A DNA stretch of 54,539 nucleotides from Bacteroides_E sp964528875 (lineage in GTDB: Bacteria; Bacteroidota; Bacteroidia; Bacteroidales; Bacteroidaceae), in the NCBI GenBank assembly GCA_964528875.1, contig CAZGUI010000010.1:1-54539 (forward strand). Direction: 5' to 3'. The notes under the pieces are model-generated. The model did no database searches. It was not told where the DNA came from and worked only from the letters and a program-made list of their open reading frames with translations. Each line of letters starts with the position of its first letter. Position 1 is the first letter of the stretch. Of the stretch, positions 34,215 to 43,013 are shown piece by piece. The translations under genes and the position numbers were made by a program.

Positions 34215-35972
34215 ATGTCAGATACAATCCTAAATTTTAATACAATTCGTGTGGGAGATAATCCGCATAGCCGTTTACATACTAATCCTATAATCGGAAT
34301 CTCTGTGAATATTGATACACAAACCTCCAGATTGCACGAAGCTTATATACGGGCTATTCAAGATGCGGGAGGAATTCCCCTTTTAATTCCAGCTTCTGAT
34401 GATATGGATACCTTACGAGAATTAGTGGAACGTATGGATGGACTTCTATTATCTGGTGGCGCTGATATCGGAGGAGGTTATTTTGGTGAGCCTACATTAG
34501 AAGGATTAACTGAGGTTGATCCCAAAAGAGATCGATATGATTTTATGCTTTTACGAATCGCTTCCGATTATCAATTACCTGTTTTGGGTATTTGCAGAGG
34601 TATGCAGGTTATCAATGTAGCTTTTGGGGGTGATTTATGGCAAGATATTCCTTCTCAATATCCTCGTAATCCGTTAAACCATAGCATACTAAAAAATAAG
34701 GAACAATCGGCACATACTGTACGAATTGAGAAAGACTCTATTTTGTATAATGTGCTACAAAGTGAAGAAGTGGGAGTAAATTCCAGACACCACCAGGCCG
34801 TTAAGGAGATAGCACCCGGTTTCAAAATTGCAGCAACCTCTTCTGATGGTATTATAGAAGCTATAGAGGGGTATCCAAACAGAAGAGTCTTGGGTGTACA
34901 ATGGCATCCTGAAAACATGGCAACAGAGGGTGATAATCCTACAATGCAGTTGCTGTTTCAGCATTTTATTCAAGAGGCTAGTCTATTGAAACAAGCTAAA
35001 CAAATTCATCATAGAAATTTAATCGTTGATTCACATTGTGACACCCCTATGCTTTTTGAAGAACACACGGTGGATTTTGGCAAGCGTGATTCAGTTGCTC
35101 AAGTTGATTTAGTTAAAATGTTTGAGGGTCAATTAGATGCTGTATTTGTAGTTGCTTATATTCCTCAAAAATATCCGGAAAATCAAGCTACAGCATATGC
35201 TAAAGGATTACTTCTTGAAATGAAAAATCAGATTAAGAGAAATAAAAAGTATGCAAAGCAAGTAACTACCTTTGATGCTGCTCAGCAATTGAAAGAGGAT
35301 GGGCGTAAAGCTATCTTTTTAGGTATTGAGAATGGACATGCATTACAACAAAATCTAGAAAACTTAGAGTTGTTTCAAGAGTTAGGAGTTACTTATATTA
35401 CTTTGTGTCATAATGGAGCAAATGCCATTTGTGATTCTGCTATAGGCAATCCTGTGCATAGTGGATTGAGTAAGTTTGGTAAACAAGTTGTTCATCGTAT
35501 GAATGAAATGGGACTGGTTATTGATCTTTCTCATGCTGCTGAATCAACATTCTATGATGTGTTAAAAGAAAGTTCTTCTTCCGTGATTGTTTCTCATTCT
35601 TCTGCACGAACTTTATGCAATCACCCAAGAAATTTAACTGATGAACAAATCAAAACAATAGCTTCTGCTGGAGGAGTGGTTCAAGTTTGTTTATATAATG
35701 GGTTTCTTGTTAATGAGGGAACAGCATCGGTCTTTGATGCGGTGAATCACATAGAACATATCATTAAGGTTGGAGGTATCCAATCAGTAGGTATCGGTTC
35801 TGATTTCGATGGAGGAGGAGGAATTGAAGGATGTAATGCTGCGAATGAGTTGAAAAACATAACAATAGAGTTGCTTCGCAGAGGATATAGTGAAGAGGAT
35901 ATTGCACTTATATGGGGAGGAAACCTACAACGTGTAATAAATAAAGTTCAACAACAAAAACAAAATGGATAA
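34215..35972 (+). CDS. Fusion of class I glutamine amidotransferase-like (peptidase C26) and membrane dipeptidase (peptidase M19)
   Basis: A 585-residue two-domain enzyme. Residues 24-255 are a PuuD/C26-type amidase: nucleophile Cys127 in LGICRGMQV, His231 and Glu233 in GVQWHPEN, and SRHHQAV (190-196). Residues 265-585 are an M19 renal-dipeptidase-like zinc hydrolase: HCD (274-276), Glu372 in GIENGH, His440 in DLSHAA, His461 in VSHSSA and Asp530 in GSDFDG. C26 members cut gamma-glutamyl bonds; M19 members cut dipeptides, including Cys-Gly from glutathione. One polypeptide could thus take a gamma-glutamyl peptide apart in two steps; that is inference. No signal peptide is evident, so it is probably cytosolic. 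Its stop codon overlaps the next gene's ATG by one base (TAATG), implying coupled translation. Confidence 0.88.
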   Translation: MSDTILNFNTIRVGDNPHSRLHTNPIIGISVNIDTQTSRLHEAYIRAIQDAGGIPLLIPASDDMDTLRELVERMDGLLLSGGADIGGGYFGEPTLEGLTEVDPKRDRYDFMLLRIASDYQLPVLGICRGMQVINVAFGGDLWQDIPSQYPRNPLNHSILKNKEQSAHTVRIEKDSILYNVLQSEEVGVNSRHHQAVKEIAPGFKIAATSSDGIIEAIEGYPNRRVLGVQWHPENMATEGDNPTMQLLFQHFIQEASLLKQAKQIHHRNLIVDSHCDTPMLFEEHTVDFGKRDSVAQVDLVKMFEGQLDAVFVVAYIPQKYPENQATAYAKGLLLEMKNQIKRNKKYAKQVTTFDAAQQLKEDGRKAIFLGIENGHALQQNLENLELFQELGVTYITLCHNGANAICDSAIGNPVHSGLSKFGKQVVHRMNEMGLVIDLSHAAESTFYDVLKESSSSVIVSHSSARTLCNHPRNLTDEQIKTIASAGGVVQVCLYNGFLVNEGTASVFDAVNHIEHIIKVGGIQSVGIGSDFDGGGGIEGCNAANELKNITIELLRRGYSEEDIALIWGGNLQRVINKVQQQKQNG

Positions 35973-37204
35973 TGGCTCTTAATTATATTTGGATTGGATT
36001 TTTTTTGATTGCCTTAGTTTTTGCTTGTATAACTGCTGTGTTTACGGGTAATACACAAGTCTTTTCAGATATTATTGATGCTACATTTTCATCTGCAAAA
36101 AGTGGTTTTGAAATATCTATCGGTTTAACGGGAGTATTAGCACTCTGGTTAGGTATTATGCGAATTGGTGAACAGGGTGGGGTTATAAATGCTTTTGCAC
36201 GTGTAGCTGCTCCTTTATTTGGTAGACTATTTCCAGACATCCCTAAGAATCATCCGGTAATTGGAAGAATGTTTATGAATTTCTCTGCCAATCTTTTAGG
36301 ATTAGATAATGCGGCTACTCCTATAGGATTAAATGTAATGAAAGAGTTGCAAGACTTGAACCCCAATAAAGATACAGCCAGTAACCCTATGATTATGTTC
36401 ATTGCTATAAATGCTTCAGGACTAACCGCTATTCCTGTTACTATAATGATGTACCGTGCTCAATTGGGAGCTGTTGCCCCTGCTGATGTTTTTATTCCTA
36501 TTTTACTGGCAACATTAACATCAACACTTACAGCCATTTGTTTGGTTTCGATAAAGCAACAAATAAATCTGTATCATCGTGCTATTCTGATTCCTTTTCT
36601 CGTTATCATAACTCTGGTCGCAGGTCTTGTTTTCTTATTTTTGACAAAGGAAAGAGATACCATTGCGAGTCATGCCACTACAGTAGCCAATATATTACTG
36701 TTTCTGGTTATTTGCGGTTTCATTATTGCAGGTTTGCGTAAGAAAATAAATGTCTATGATGCCTTTGTCGAAGGTGCTAAAGATGGGTTTTATACAGCGA
36801 TAAAGATTATACCTTACCTTATAGCTATTCTTGTGGCTATAGGTGTTTTTAGAGCTTCCGGTGCTATGGATTATATCATCGATGGTATAAAAGCAGGGGT
36901 AACTTTTCTTCATTTTGATACAGCTTGGGTAGATGCTTTACCCACAATGTTGATGAAACCCTTAAGTGGTAGTGGAGCTAGAGGAATGATGGTTGATACC
37001 ATGCAAACTTTAGGTGCTGACTCTTTTGCCGGTCGTTTAAGTTGTATAGTTCAAGGAACTACGGATACTACTTTTTATGTTATAGCACTCTATTTTGGTT
37101 CTGTTGCAATAAAAAACATACGTTATGTACTGTCTTATTCATTGATAGCCGATCTCATGGGTTTAATAGCCTCTGTTTTATTTGCGTACCTTTTCTTTGG
37201 ATAA
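35972..37204 (+). CDS. SpmA-SpmB-like fused nucleoside-recognition (Gate) domain membrane protein
   Basis: A 410-residue membrane protein with about ten hydrophobic segments arranged in two halves (about 1-200 and 210-410). The first half has LLGLDNAATPIGLNVM, as in SpmA; the second has KPLSGSGARGMMVDTM, the counterpart of the SpmB GSG loop. In spore formers SpmA and SpmB are separate and help dehydrate spores; non-spore formers such as this carry a fused version whose role is unknown, and transport is suspected. The ATG overlaps the upstream peptidase stop, so the pair is coupled. Context suggests uptake or release of a peptide or amino acid handled by the peptidase; that is inference. Confidence 0.8.
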   Translation: MALNYIWIGFFLIALVFACITAVFTGNTQVFSDIIDATFSSAKSGFEISIGLTGVLALWLGIMRIGEQGGVINAFARVAAPLFGRLFPDIPKNHPVIGRMFMNFSANLLGLDNAATPIGLNVMKELQDLNPNKDTASNPMIMFIAINASGLTAIPVTIMMYRAQLGAVAPADVFIPILLATLTSTLTAICLVSIKQQINLYHRAILIPFLVIITLVAGLVFLFLTKERDTIASHATTVANILLFLVICGFIIAGLRKKINVYDAFVEGAKDGFYTAIKIIPYLIAILVAIGVFRASGAMDYIIDGIKAGVTFLHFDTAWVDALPTMLMKPLSGSGARGMMVDTMQTLGADSFAGRLSCIVQGTTDTTFYVIALYFGSVAIKNIRYVLSYSLIADLMGLIASVLFAYLFFG

Positions 37205-37296
37205 AGTATCTGTTAGTTAAGAGATCATACATTCTTTTTTCTTGAATGGTAGAGATTAATTATGTTATTTTGAGGAGAATAAGGGCCGATATGTCT

Positions 37297-37896
37297 TTAT
37301 TCATTCTTTGAGAGAATACCTTTTTTAACACTTTCATTGAGTAGTTCATTGGCAAAGCTCCATAAACTCTCTGATCCCTCTTTGATCGCAATCTTCTTTT
37401 TGTAAACTTCCTCATAATCAACATTATATTCTTTCCATGTCCCTCCATTGTTAGAGGCGTTTTGTAATAATGGTTCAAGTCTATCCATAGCTCTGGCAAA
37501 TTTTGCTTCAGGAGTCTTTCTTTCTTCAAACTCTAACCAAAGAGCAATGTATTCCTCTTTTTGTTTAGTAGGTAACAGCCCAAAGATTCTTTCAGCTGCT
37601 TTTTCTTCATTAGCTGTATTACAGTGATTCTTTTGTGTGTCATAAATAAAGGTATCGCCTGCATCAATTTCGACAATATCATGAATGAGTACCATTTTAA
37701 CCACCTTCAGTATATCTACTTTTTCATTAGCGTGTTCAGAAAGAATAAGAGCCATGATAGCTAGGTGCCAACTATGTTCTGCATCATTTTCCCGTCGATT
37801 ACTATTGATTAATTTTGTCCTTCTTTGGATATATTTGATTTTATCAATCTCCTTAATGAAATCTATCTGTTTAAGTATGTCTTCTGTTAACTTCAT
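37297..37896 (-). CDS. HD-domain protein, YfbR/HDDC2-like 5'-deoxynucleotidase family
   Basis: A 199-residue HD protein. The motif RRENDAEHSWHLAIMAL (34-50) with His41, followed by LIHDIVEIDAGD (70-81) with His72, Asp73 and Glu76, is typical of the YfbR/HDDC2 group that dephosphorylates deoxynucleoside 5'-monophosphates. A third ligand candidate lies near Asp137 (RAMDRLEP). It converges on the SpmAB-like gene with a 92-bp gap where no strong terminator was seen. Substrate is assumed from the family. Confidence 0.82.
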   Translation of the reverse strand: MKLTEDILKQIDFIKEIDKIKYIQRRTKLINSNRRENDAEHSWHLAIMALILSEHANEKVDILKVVKMVLIHDIVEIDAGDTFIYDTQKNHCNTANEEKAAERIFGLLPTKQKEEYIALWLEFEERKTPEAKFARAMDRLEPLLQNASNNGGTWKEYNVDYEEVYKKKIAIKEGSESLWSFANELLNESVKKGILSKNE

Positions 37897-38029
37897 GATT
37901 AATGTATTAAAAGACTATTCAACTCTACTACTGAACGTTAAAGATAAAACTATAAGTTGATTTTATATTCAATTGATTTAGACTATATAAAAAGAAAAAC
38001 AATAATTGTTATTGTAATAATTCTTATGT

Positions 38030-38647
38030 TTGTTTTCTAAAACAATACAACAAGTGTATTTAATTCAAAATGACATTGCAAATATTTCTGTAGCACAATA
38101 TATTACACAATATAGGAATGCATCTAAGTTTATTGAGTTTTGTAGACAATGTCCAAAGTACAATAATTCTTGGGCTTGTCCTCCATTTACTTTCAACATA
38201 GATAAATATCTCTCTTCTTATAACATAGCATATCTTTTAGCGACTAAAATAACACTACCTAATTCTTCTCATTCTTCAATGTCTCATTCGGCTGAGTTTA
38301 TAAGACAAACAGAAGAAATCATTAGAATTGTCCGATTAGAGTTGGATCAACAATTATTAAGTGCTGAACAACAAATTAAGAATAGTAAAGCTTTCTTTGC
38401 GGGTTCTTGTCATTTTTGCCTTAATAAAGAGTGTACTCGTATCTTGGAAGAACCTTGTCGCTATCCGGAGAAGATAAGACCTTCGCTTGAATCGTTAGGG
38501 TTTGATATAGGTAAAACAACCAAAGAACTTATGGGTATCGAGTTACAATGGAGCAAAATAGATCATCAACCGAAATACATCACATTAGTGAGTGGCTTGT
38601 TTTGCCAATCACCAATTGAAAATATACTAACCTATTTTCCTGCTTAG
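38030..38647 (+). CDS. DUF2284 cysteine-rich metal-binding protein
   Basis: A 205-residue protein rich in spaced cysteines: Cys38, Cys41 and Cys50 (ACPPFTF) and Cys127, Cys130, Cys135 and Cys143 (CHFCLNKECTRILEEPC), then PSLESLGFDI. This is the DUF2284 predicted metal-binding pattern, consistent with Fe-S or zinc sites, with no known function. The start is uncertain: an in-frame stop lies four codons before the TTG at 38030, and the next option is GTG at 38054; no early ATG exists in this frame. It diverges from the YfbR-like gene. Confidence 0.78.
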   Translation: MFSKTIQQVYLIQNDIANISVAQYITQYRNASKFIEFCRQCPKYNNSWACPPFTFNIDKYLSSYNIAYLLATKITLPNSSHSSMSHSAEFIRQTEEIIRIVRLELDQQLLSAEQQIKNSKAFFAGSCHFCLNKECTRILEEPCRYPEKIRPSLESLGFDIGKTTKELMGIELQWSKIDHQPKYITLVSGLFCQSPIENILTYFPA

Positions 38648-38701
38648 AACTTTTACGGCGTCAATAGATATCATCTGCTTAAAATTTCACTTTTTAGAAG
38701 T

Positions 38702-40270
38702 TCATTCTTTGAATAAATTATCTCGATATTTATTTGCTTTTCTTTTGTGCTTAAAGTGCCTGTACGTCATTAAAACAATGAAAAAAACGAGAATAGTTGC
38801 ACAGGTTAAAAGTACAGCACTGTGTGCACTCATAAAAGCTATTTTTGATTCCTTTTGGATGATTGATCCAATTTCTCCCCCCACATTTTCTGCTACCACT
38901 AAGGCATCATTAATAGAATAATAAACATTCTGAGGAACGTTACTTATTACTGATTCATCTAAAATCAATTTTCTAGAGAAAACGTCAGAGAGTAAAACAC
39001 CAAAAAAAGTAACACCTAATCCAACGCCCATTTCATAGGATATAGATTCTAAAGAACCTGCAGCACCAGCATTCTCGTCATCTGCAGCCGACATAATGGA
39101 GAAAGAGGCAGCTAACATAATGATTCCCAAGCCAAATCCTCCAACTAAAAGTAATATGAGTAGGGTAATGGTGAGTTTGGCAAACCCCACATGACTCATT
39201 GTAAAAAAAGATAGAGCGGAAAGAAATAATCCAATGATAATAATTGGAACAATACCTATTTCTTTTAAGTATTTTCCCATAGCTCCTGACAAAGCAAAAG
39301 CAAAAAAGAAAGGTGCAATGTAGAAGGCGGTTTGAGTAGGAGATAAGTGATGTACAAGCTGTAGTTCTTGTGATAATAATAATTCAAACCCTGAGCAGAT
39401 GGTCATCGGTATGAAAGTAAATAACATACCATATTTTACACTAGGGCTTTTAAATAATTCCCAGTCGATCATACTGTTTTTACTATTCTTTTGAATCTTA
39501 TAAAAAAGAAAAAGTAAAAAGAGACCAATAATCATTCCTGAGATTCCAAAACCTAGATTCTCATCATTCTTAGGTATCGTTTTGATTCCATATACTATTA
39601 ATATGATGGATGCAATCAATTGGAGAGCATATCTTAACACCCATTCTTTAGTAGCATCTGTAATACTTTTGGGTAAAGTTAAGACAAAAGGAATAACTAA
39701 AAGTAGTACAGGGATATTAATTAAAAAGATGGCACGCCACGAAAAATAATCAATCAATACTCCTCCCAATAAAGGACCAATAGCTGCACCTCCATTGGCG
39801 AAAACTACCCATATGCCTAGAGCAATACCTCTCTGCTTTTCGCTTTGAAACGTTTGACGTATCACGGCTAATGTGGTTGGCATAATCATTGATCCTCCAA
39901 CCGCTAATAAAATTCGAGAAAGAATTAAATGAAAAGGTCGTTGTGAAAAACCTGCTGCTAATGAGGCTAAAGTGAATATTATTACACCATAGAGTAGAAG
40001 TTTTTGGTGCCCTATCTTATCCCCAAGAACACCCATAGGAATCAATAATCCAGCCATAAATAATGAATAGATATCTAACATCCAAAGGACTTGATTTCCT
40101 GATGCTTTCAAATCTAGTGTTAGAGGAGGAATAGCCATATGTAATACAGTGGCATCAATTACAACAGGAACAAAACAAGTGATGAGTACCCCCAGAATAA
40201 ACCAAGGATTTTTATTAAACGATTTAATTTTTGTCATTTTTAATCTCAGTATTGTCAATAAACTAGCCAT
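38702..40270 (-). CDS. MFS multidrug efflux transporter, DHA2 (14-TM) type
   Basis: An inner-membrane protein of about 520 residues with roughly 14 hydrophobic segments. The motif VLGDKIGHQKLL lies after the second segment, as in DHA2 drug/H+ antiporters, and the SmvA/EmrB-like start VVIDATVLHMAIPPL precedes it. ATG at 40270 is used; ATG at 40237 is also possible. A TTG at 40300 is excluded because it lies in the -7 box. It follows the Crp/Fnr gene and has its own promoter with a Crp/Fnr-like operator centred near -41, implying direct activation by the neighbour. Substrates cannot be predicted; antiseptics, dyes or bile salts are possibilities for the family. Confidence 0.87.
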   Translation of the reverse strand: MASLLTILRLKMTKIKSFNKNPWFILGVLITCFVPVVIDATVLHMAIPPLTLDLKASGNQVLWMLDIYSLFMAGLLIPMGVLGDKIGHQKLLLYGVIIFTLASLAAGFSQRPFHLILSRILLAVGGSMIMPTTLAVIRQTFQSEKQRGIALGIWVVFANGGAAIGPLLGGVLIDYFSWRAIFLINIPVLLLVIPFVLTLPKSITDATKEWVLRYALQLIASIILIVYGIKTIPKNDENLGFGISGMIIGLFLLFLFYKIQKNSKNSMIDWELFKSPSVKYGMLFTFIPMTICSGFELLLSQELQLVHHLSPTQTAFYIAPFFFAFALSGAMGKYLKEIGIVPIIIIGLFLSALSFFTMSHVGFAKLTITLLILLLVGGFGLGIIMLAASFSIMSAADDENAGAAGSLESISYEMGVGLGVTFFGVLLSDVFSRKLILDESVISNVPQNVYYSINDALVVAENVGGEIGSIIQKESKIAFMSAHSAVLLTCATILVFFIVLMTYRHFKHKRKANKYRDNLFKE

Positions 40271-40297
40271 AGTTTTATTTTTAAAACTTAGCTGGTA

Positions 40298-40305
40298 CAA
40301 ATTTA
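40298..40305 (-). promoter_or_regulatory. -7 box of the MFS gene
   Basis: TAAATTTG on the minus strand is an exact TAnnTTTG match, with the start codon about 28 bp beyond. There is no -33 TTTG at the expected distance, which fits a promoter needing an activator at the adjacent operator. Confidence 0.6.
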
Positions 40306-40327
40306 CCTGTAATAAAGAGTGATAAAT

Positions 40328-40341
40328 TTGACAAATGTCAA
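40328..40341. promoter_or_regulatory. Crp/Fnr-type operator upstream of the MFS gene
   Basis: The dyad TTGAC-AAAT-GTCAA has the geometry of FNR-type sites (TTGAT-N4-ATCAA). Its centre is about 41 bp upstream of the predicted transcription start, the class II activator position. The adjacent regulator has ETLSR in its recognition helix, the same E-x-x-S-R layout as FNR. Confidence 0.65.
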
Positions 40342-40354
40342 AAAAAGGTGTGCA

Positions 40355-40930
40355 TTAGCTATTGCTGGCGTATTGTCTTCTAATTCTGCTTAGCGTTTCT
40401 TGTGATACGGCTAAATATGAAGCGATGTAACCCAAAGCAACTCTTTGAAAGATTTCGGGGGATTGTTTCATTAAATACTCATAGCGTTCCAATGCAGTTT
40501 GAGTCTGTAATGAGGCAACTCTATGTTCAAACTCTAAACAATACTCTTCGGAAAGTTTTCTCCCAATGGTATTTATTTGTTCATTTTCTTTATAGAGTTT
40601 ATTTAATGTATCTCCTGCAATATAATAAACAGAAGAGTTTTCTAAGACTTGAATGTTTTCAAAAGAAGGAATATGAAAAAAGAATGAAGAACTAAAAGCC
40701 ACCATATTTTCGGAGCAGAACCAAGTTGTTATCTCTTTCTTGTTATTTTCATAGTAGAAACGAAGGATGCCTTTCTCTAAAATATAAACCCCTCCATTAA
40801 TTTGTCCCTTTTTGAGTAAATGATCTCCTTTGTATTTATTACAATATTGGATATAGGGAGTCAGTAACTCTTCCGTATCTTTAGAAATAGGGCCATACTT
40901 TCGAATATTCTCTATGAAAAAATTTTTCAT
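40355..40930 (-). CDS. Crp/Fnr-family transcriptional regulator
   Basis: A 191-residue regulator: cNMP-binding-like beta-roll (about 20-115, with GDHLLKKGQINGGVYILEKG), dimer helix (about 120-145) and C-terminal helix-turn-helix VALGYIASYLAVSQETLSRIRR (164-185). Recognition-helix residues E-T-L-S-R (178-182) match the FNR E-x-x-S-R set. FNR-type N-terminal cysteines for an Fe-S cluster are absent, and the cAMP-pocket RxS motif is not obvious, so the signal is unknown. It is 54 bp upstream of the exporter operator and is probably its activator. Confidence 0.88.
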   Translation of the reverse strand: MKNFFIENIRKYGPISKDTEELLTPYIQYCNKYKGDHLLKKGQINGGVYILEKGILRFYYENNKKEITTWFCSENMVAFSSSFFFHIPSFENIQVLENSSVYYIAGDTLNKLYKENEQINTIGRKLSEEYCLEFEHRVASLQTQTALERYEYLMKQSPEIFQRVALGYIASYLAVSQETLSRIRRQYASNS

Positions 40931-41042
40931 CTGTAATTCATTTCATCAAAAACGTATCTTTATACAAGTCGTTTCGTTTGTTAATTAATAGCAATTGAAG
41001 GCTAATATCTAGTTCAAATTCGCTTCTAAATAAAGTTTACAA

Positions 41043-42128
41043 TTAAACTTCAGTAAGTATCTGAAGAATTCTTTCTGCTGTTCTACCATCCCAACGCTCG
41101 GGAAGTGAGCCTTCTTTCCATTCATCTTTAAGAGCCAATTGTAGTTTTTCTTTTAATAAATTAGGGTCTTCACCTACCAATTCATTTGTTCCGGTTTTCC
41201 ATGTTTCAGGATGTTCAGCATAATTGTTGATAGTTAAACAAGGAGTACCTAAGAAAGTTGCTTCTTCGGCTATATTTCCTGAATCTGTAACAATTACTTT
41301 TGCTTTATCAATTAGATAAATAAAGTTTAGATAACGTTGTGGAGGTAATAAATGTAGTGTTTTGCTAGAAAGGGATAGGTTTTCTATTGCTTTCTGAATA
41401 TATCCATGCATAGGAGCGACAATAGGAGTGTCTCCAGCGACAGATAGAATAGTTTCTATTACTTTTCGAAATGATTTTCTGTCGGATATAAAGTCTCTAC
41501 GATTCAACGTAAGAAGGATAAACTCTTTCTCCTCTAAGTTTAATAATTTAAACCAAACCGGTTGTTTTATTCTGTTTCTGTTGTGCCTAATGTTGTCAAT
41601 CAATATATTTCCCACATGGTAAACCGTTTCTCTTTCAGTACCCGTTGAGTCTAAGTTACGATTAGCTGTTGTACCTGCAGTAAATAGGTAGTCAGATAAA
41701 CCATCTGTTATTAATCTATTAATTTCTTTAGGCATATCCAAATTAAAAGAACGCGTTCCTGCAACTAAATGAGCCACTTTACAGCCTTGTTTCTTTGCTA
41801 CTATGGAACAACTCATCGTAGCACTTAAGTCGTCTACAACAAGCACTATATTAGCCGGGTATTCTTTTAATTCATCATTAAACTGAATCATAATTTGAGC
41901 AATAAGCTCTATGGGATCATTAGCTTCAACGCCAAGATTATTATCGGGTGATTTGATTTCCAGATCAGAGAAAAGAGTAGTATCAATACTTAAATCATCT
42001 TGTTTGCCTGTGTAAATAAGTCGATAGTCTATATTTTTACCCTCTTCCTTTTTTTTATCAATGGCACGAATCAAAGGAGCTATTTTCATGAAATTAGGAC
42101 GAGCTCCAGCTACAATAGTAATCCTCAT
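41043..42128 (-). CDS. wecB: WecB-like UDP-GlcNAc 2-epimerase-family protein with altered catalytic positions
   Basis: A 361-residue GT-B-fold protein. GARPNFMKIAPL (8-19), VAGTRSFNL, PKEINR (133-138) and TDSGNIAEEA (281-290) identify the non-hydrolysing UDP-GlcNAc 2-epimerase family. Aligned by eye to E. coli WecB, Asp95 is kept as Asp100 and Glu131 as Glu135, but Glu117 becomes Val122 (HLVAGTR for HVEAGLR) and His213 becomes Asn209 (LNRRDF for GHRRE). These residues are important for catalysis in the family. The protein may have changed substrate or be non-enzymatic. No polysaccharide cluster surrounds it. It has its own -7 box. Confidence 0.8.
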   Translation of the reverse strand: MRITIVAGARPNFMKIAPLIRAIDKKKEEGKNIDYRLIYTGKQDDLSIDTTLFSDLEIKSPDNNLGVEANDPIELIAQIMIQFNDELKEYPANIVLVVDDLSATMSCSIVAKKQGCKVAHLVAGTRSFNLDMPKEINRLITDGLSDYLFTAGTTANRNLDSTGTERETVYHVGNILIDNIRHNRNRIKQPVWFKLLNLEEKEFILLTLNRRDFISDRKSFRKVIETILSVAGDTPIVAPMHGYIQKAIENLSLSSKTLHLLPPQRYLNFIYLIDKAKVIVTDSGNIAEEATFLGTPCLTINNYAEHPETWKTGTNELVGEDPNLLKEKLQLALKDEWKEGSLPERWDGRTAERILQILTEV

Positions 42129-42154
42129 TCTTAAATTATTCTTTAGTTCAATAA

Positions 42155-42162
42155 CAAATGTA
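42155..42162 (-). promoter_or_regulatory. -7 box of the WecB-like gene
   Basis: TACATTTG on the minus strand matches TAnnTTTG exactly, about 27 bp before the start. No -33 TTTG is evident. Confidence 0.55.
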
Positions 42163-42291
42163 CACTTTCTATGGGAAAGGTATGAGTAAAGCTGCAGTTT
42201 TCTTTATTATAAAAGATATCTCTATGAAAATTCTGTTGATTAAAGTAATGATAGAAGTAAAAATGAGTGAGAGCAAAAGAGTATCAATAAA

Positions 42292-42783
42292 TCATTCTTC
42301 AGTTGATTCTTCTATTTCTTCTAATTTTCCGGTAAATCGGATGCTACTTCTCTTATTCATCATTACATTGATATCCGCACTTAAATTTTTATATACCGTA
42401 ATAAAAAAGGTATATGAATCTTCCGGAGTAACCGTTTCTACTTTAATTCTAATCTCTTTCTTCTTCTCTTTTTCTATTTTGTAGTCCTTTATACTAGATT
42501 TAAATATCAACCCATTGCCACCTCCATATGGGATGCTGTAAGCTCTTCCAAAAAAAGGAAGATAAGAATCAAGGCTATCATTTTTTATAGTCAAAGAATA
42601 GTTGGATGTCAAGTTTATGAGGCGTCCCGATTGAGGATGAGCATAATTAACTTCAATTTTATATTGCTTACTATCTACAATTTCCTTAAAAGAACGTTCA
42701 GCCTTAGATTGAGCATTTAGTGAGTAGGGAAGAAGTCCCAAAAATAGAATGATAGCATAAAAATAAATCTTTTGATGTTTCAT
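42292..42783 (-). CDS. Secreted DUF4251-type protein
   Basis: About 163 residues from MKHQKIYFYAI, with a signal peptide ending NAQ. The mature part has the DUF4251 look: YKIEVNYAHPQSGRLI, YLPFFGRAYSIPYGGGNG and a C-terminal DINVMMNKRSSIRFTGKL. A second ATG six codons upstream (42801) is possible. The family is common in Bacteroidales and of unknown function, likely periplasmic. Upstream toward dnaJ lies a terminator for the dnaJ transcript. Confidence 0.75.
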   Translation of the reverse strand: MKHQKIYFYAIILFLGLLPYSLNAQSKAERSFKEIVDSKQYKIEVNYAHPQSGRLINLTSNYSLTIKNDSLDSYLPFFGRAYSIPYGGGNGLIFKSSIKDYKIEKEKKKEIRIKVETVTPEDSYTFFITVYKNLSADINVMMNKRSSIRFTGKLEEIEESTEE

Positions 42784-42921
42784 AAGTTTCTTTTTTAGCA
42801 TTATATATTCTTAATATACCCATAATTCATCAATCTATACTTCTAAGTAATCAATTAATAGGTTCTTTTTAGATTCTTTAAAATAAGAGTTGAATTTTAA
42901 TCATTCAAGATCTATCAATAA

Positions 42922-42962
42922 AAGAATCCCTAACCTGATAGATATTCAGATTAGGGATTCTT
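42922..42962 (-). terminator. Terminator of grpE-dnaJ
   Basis: AAGAATCCCTAACCTGA pairs with TCAGATTAGGGATTCTT (one mismatch, 7-nt loop) about 50 bp past the dnaJ stop, and a T-rich tail follows on the minus strand. Confidence 0.75.
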
Positions 42963-43013
42963 CTTGTATAAGTTAAGAAACAAATAAACTTAGTTTATGT
43001 TAACTCATTTCAA

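Noticed and set aside
38030..38053. Frameshift or truncation at the DUF2284 5' end
   Set aside because: The frame with TTG or GTG start gives a plausible complete protein and all family cysteines; only the start codon is unusual.
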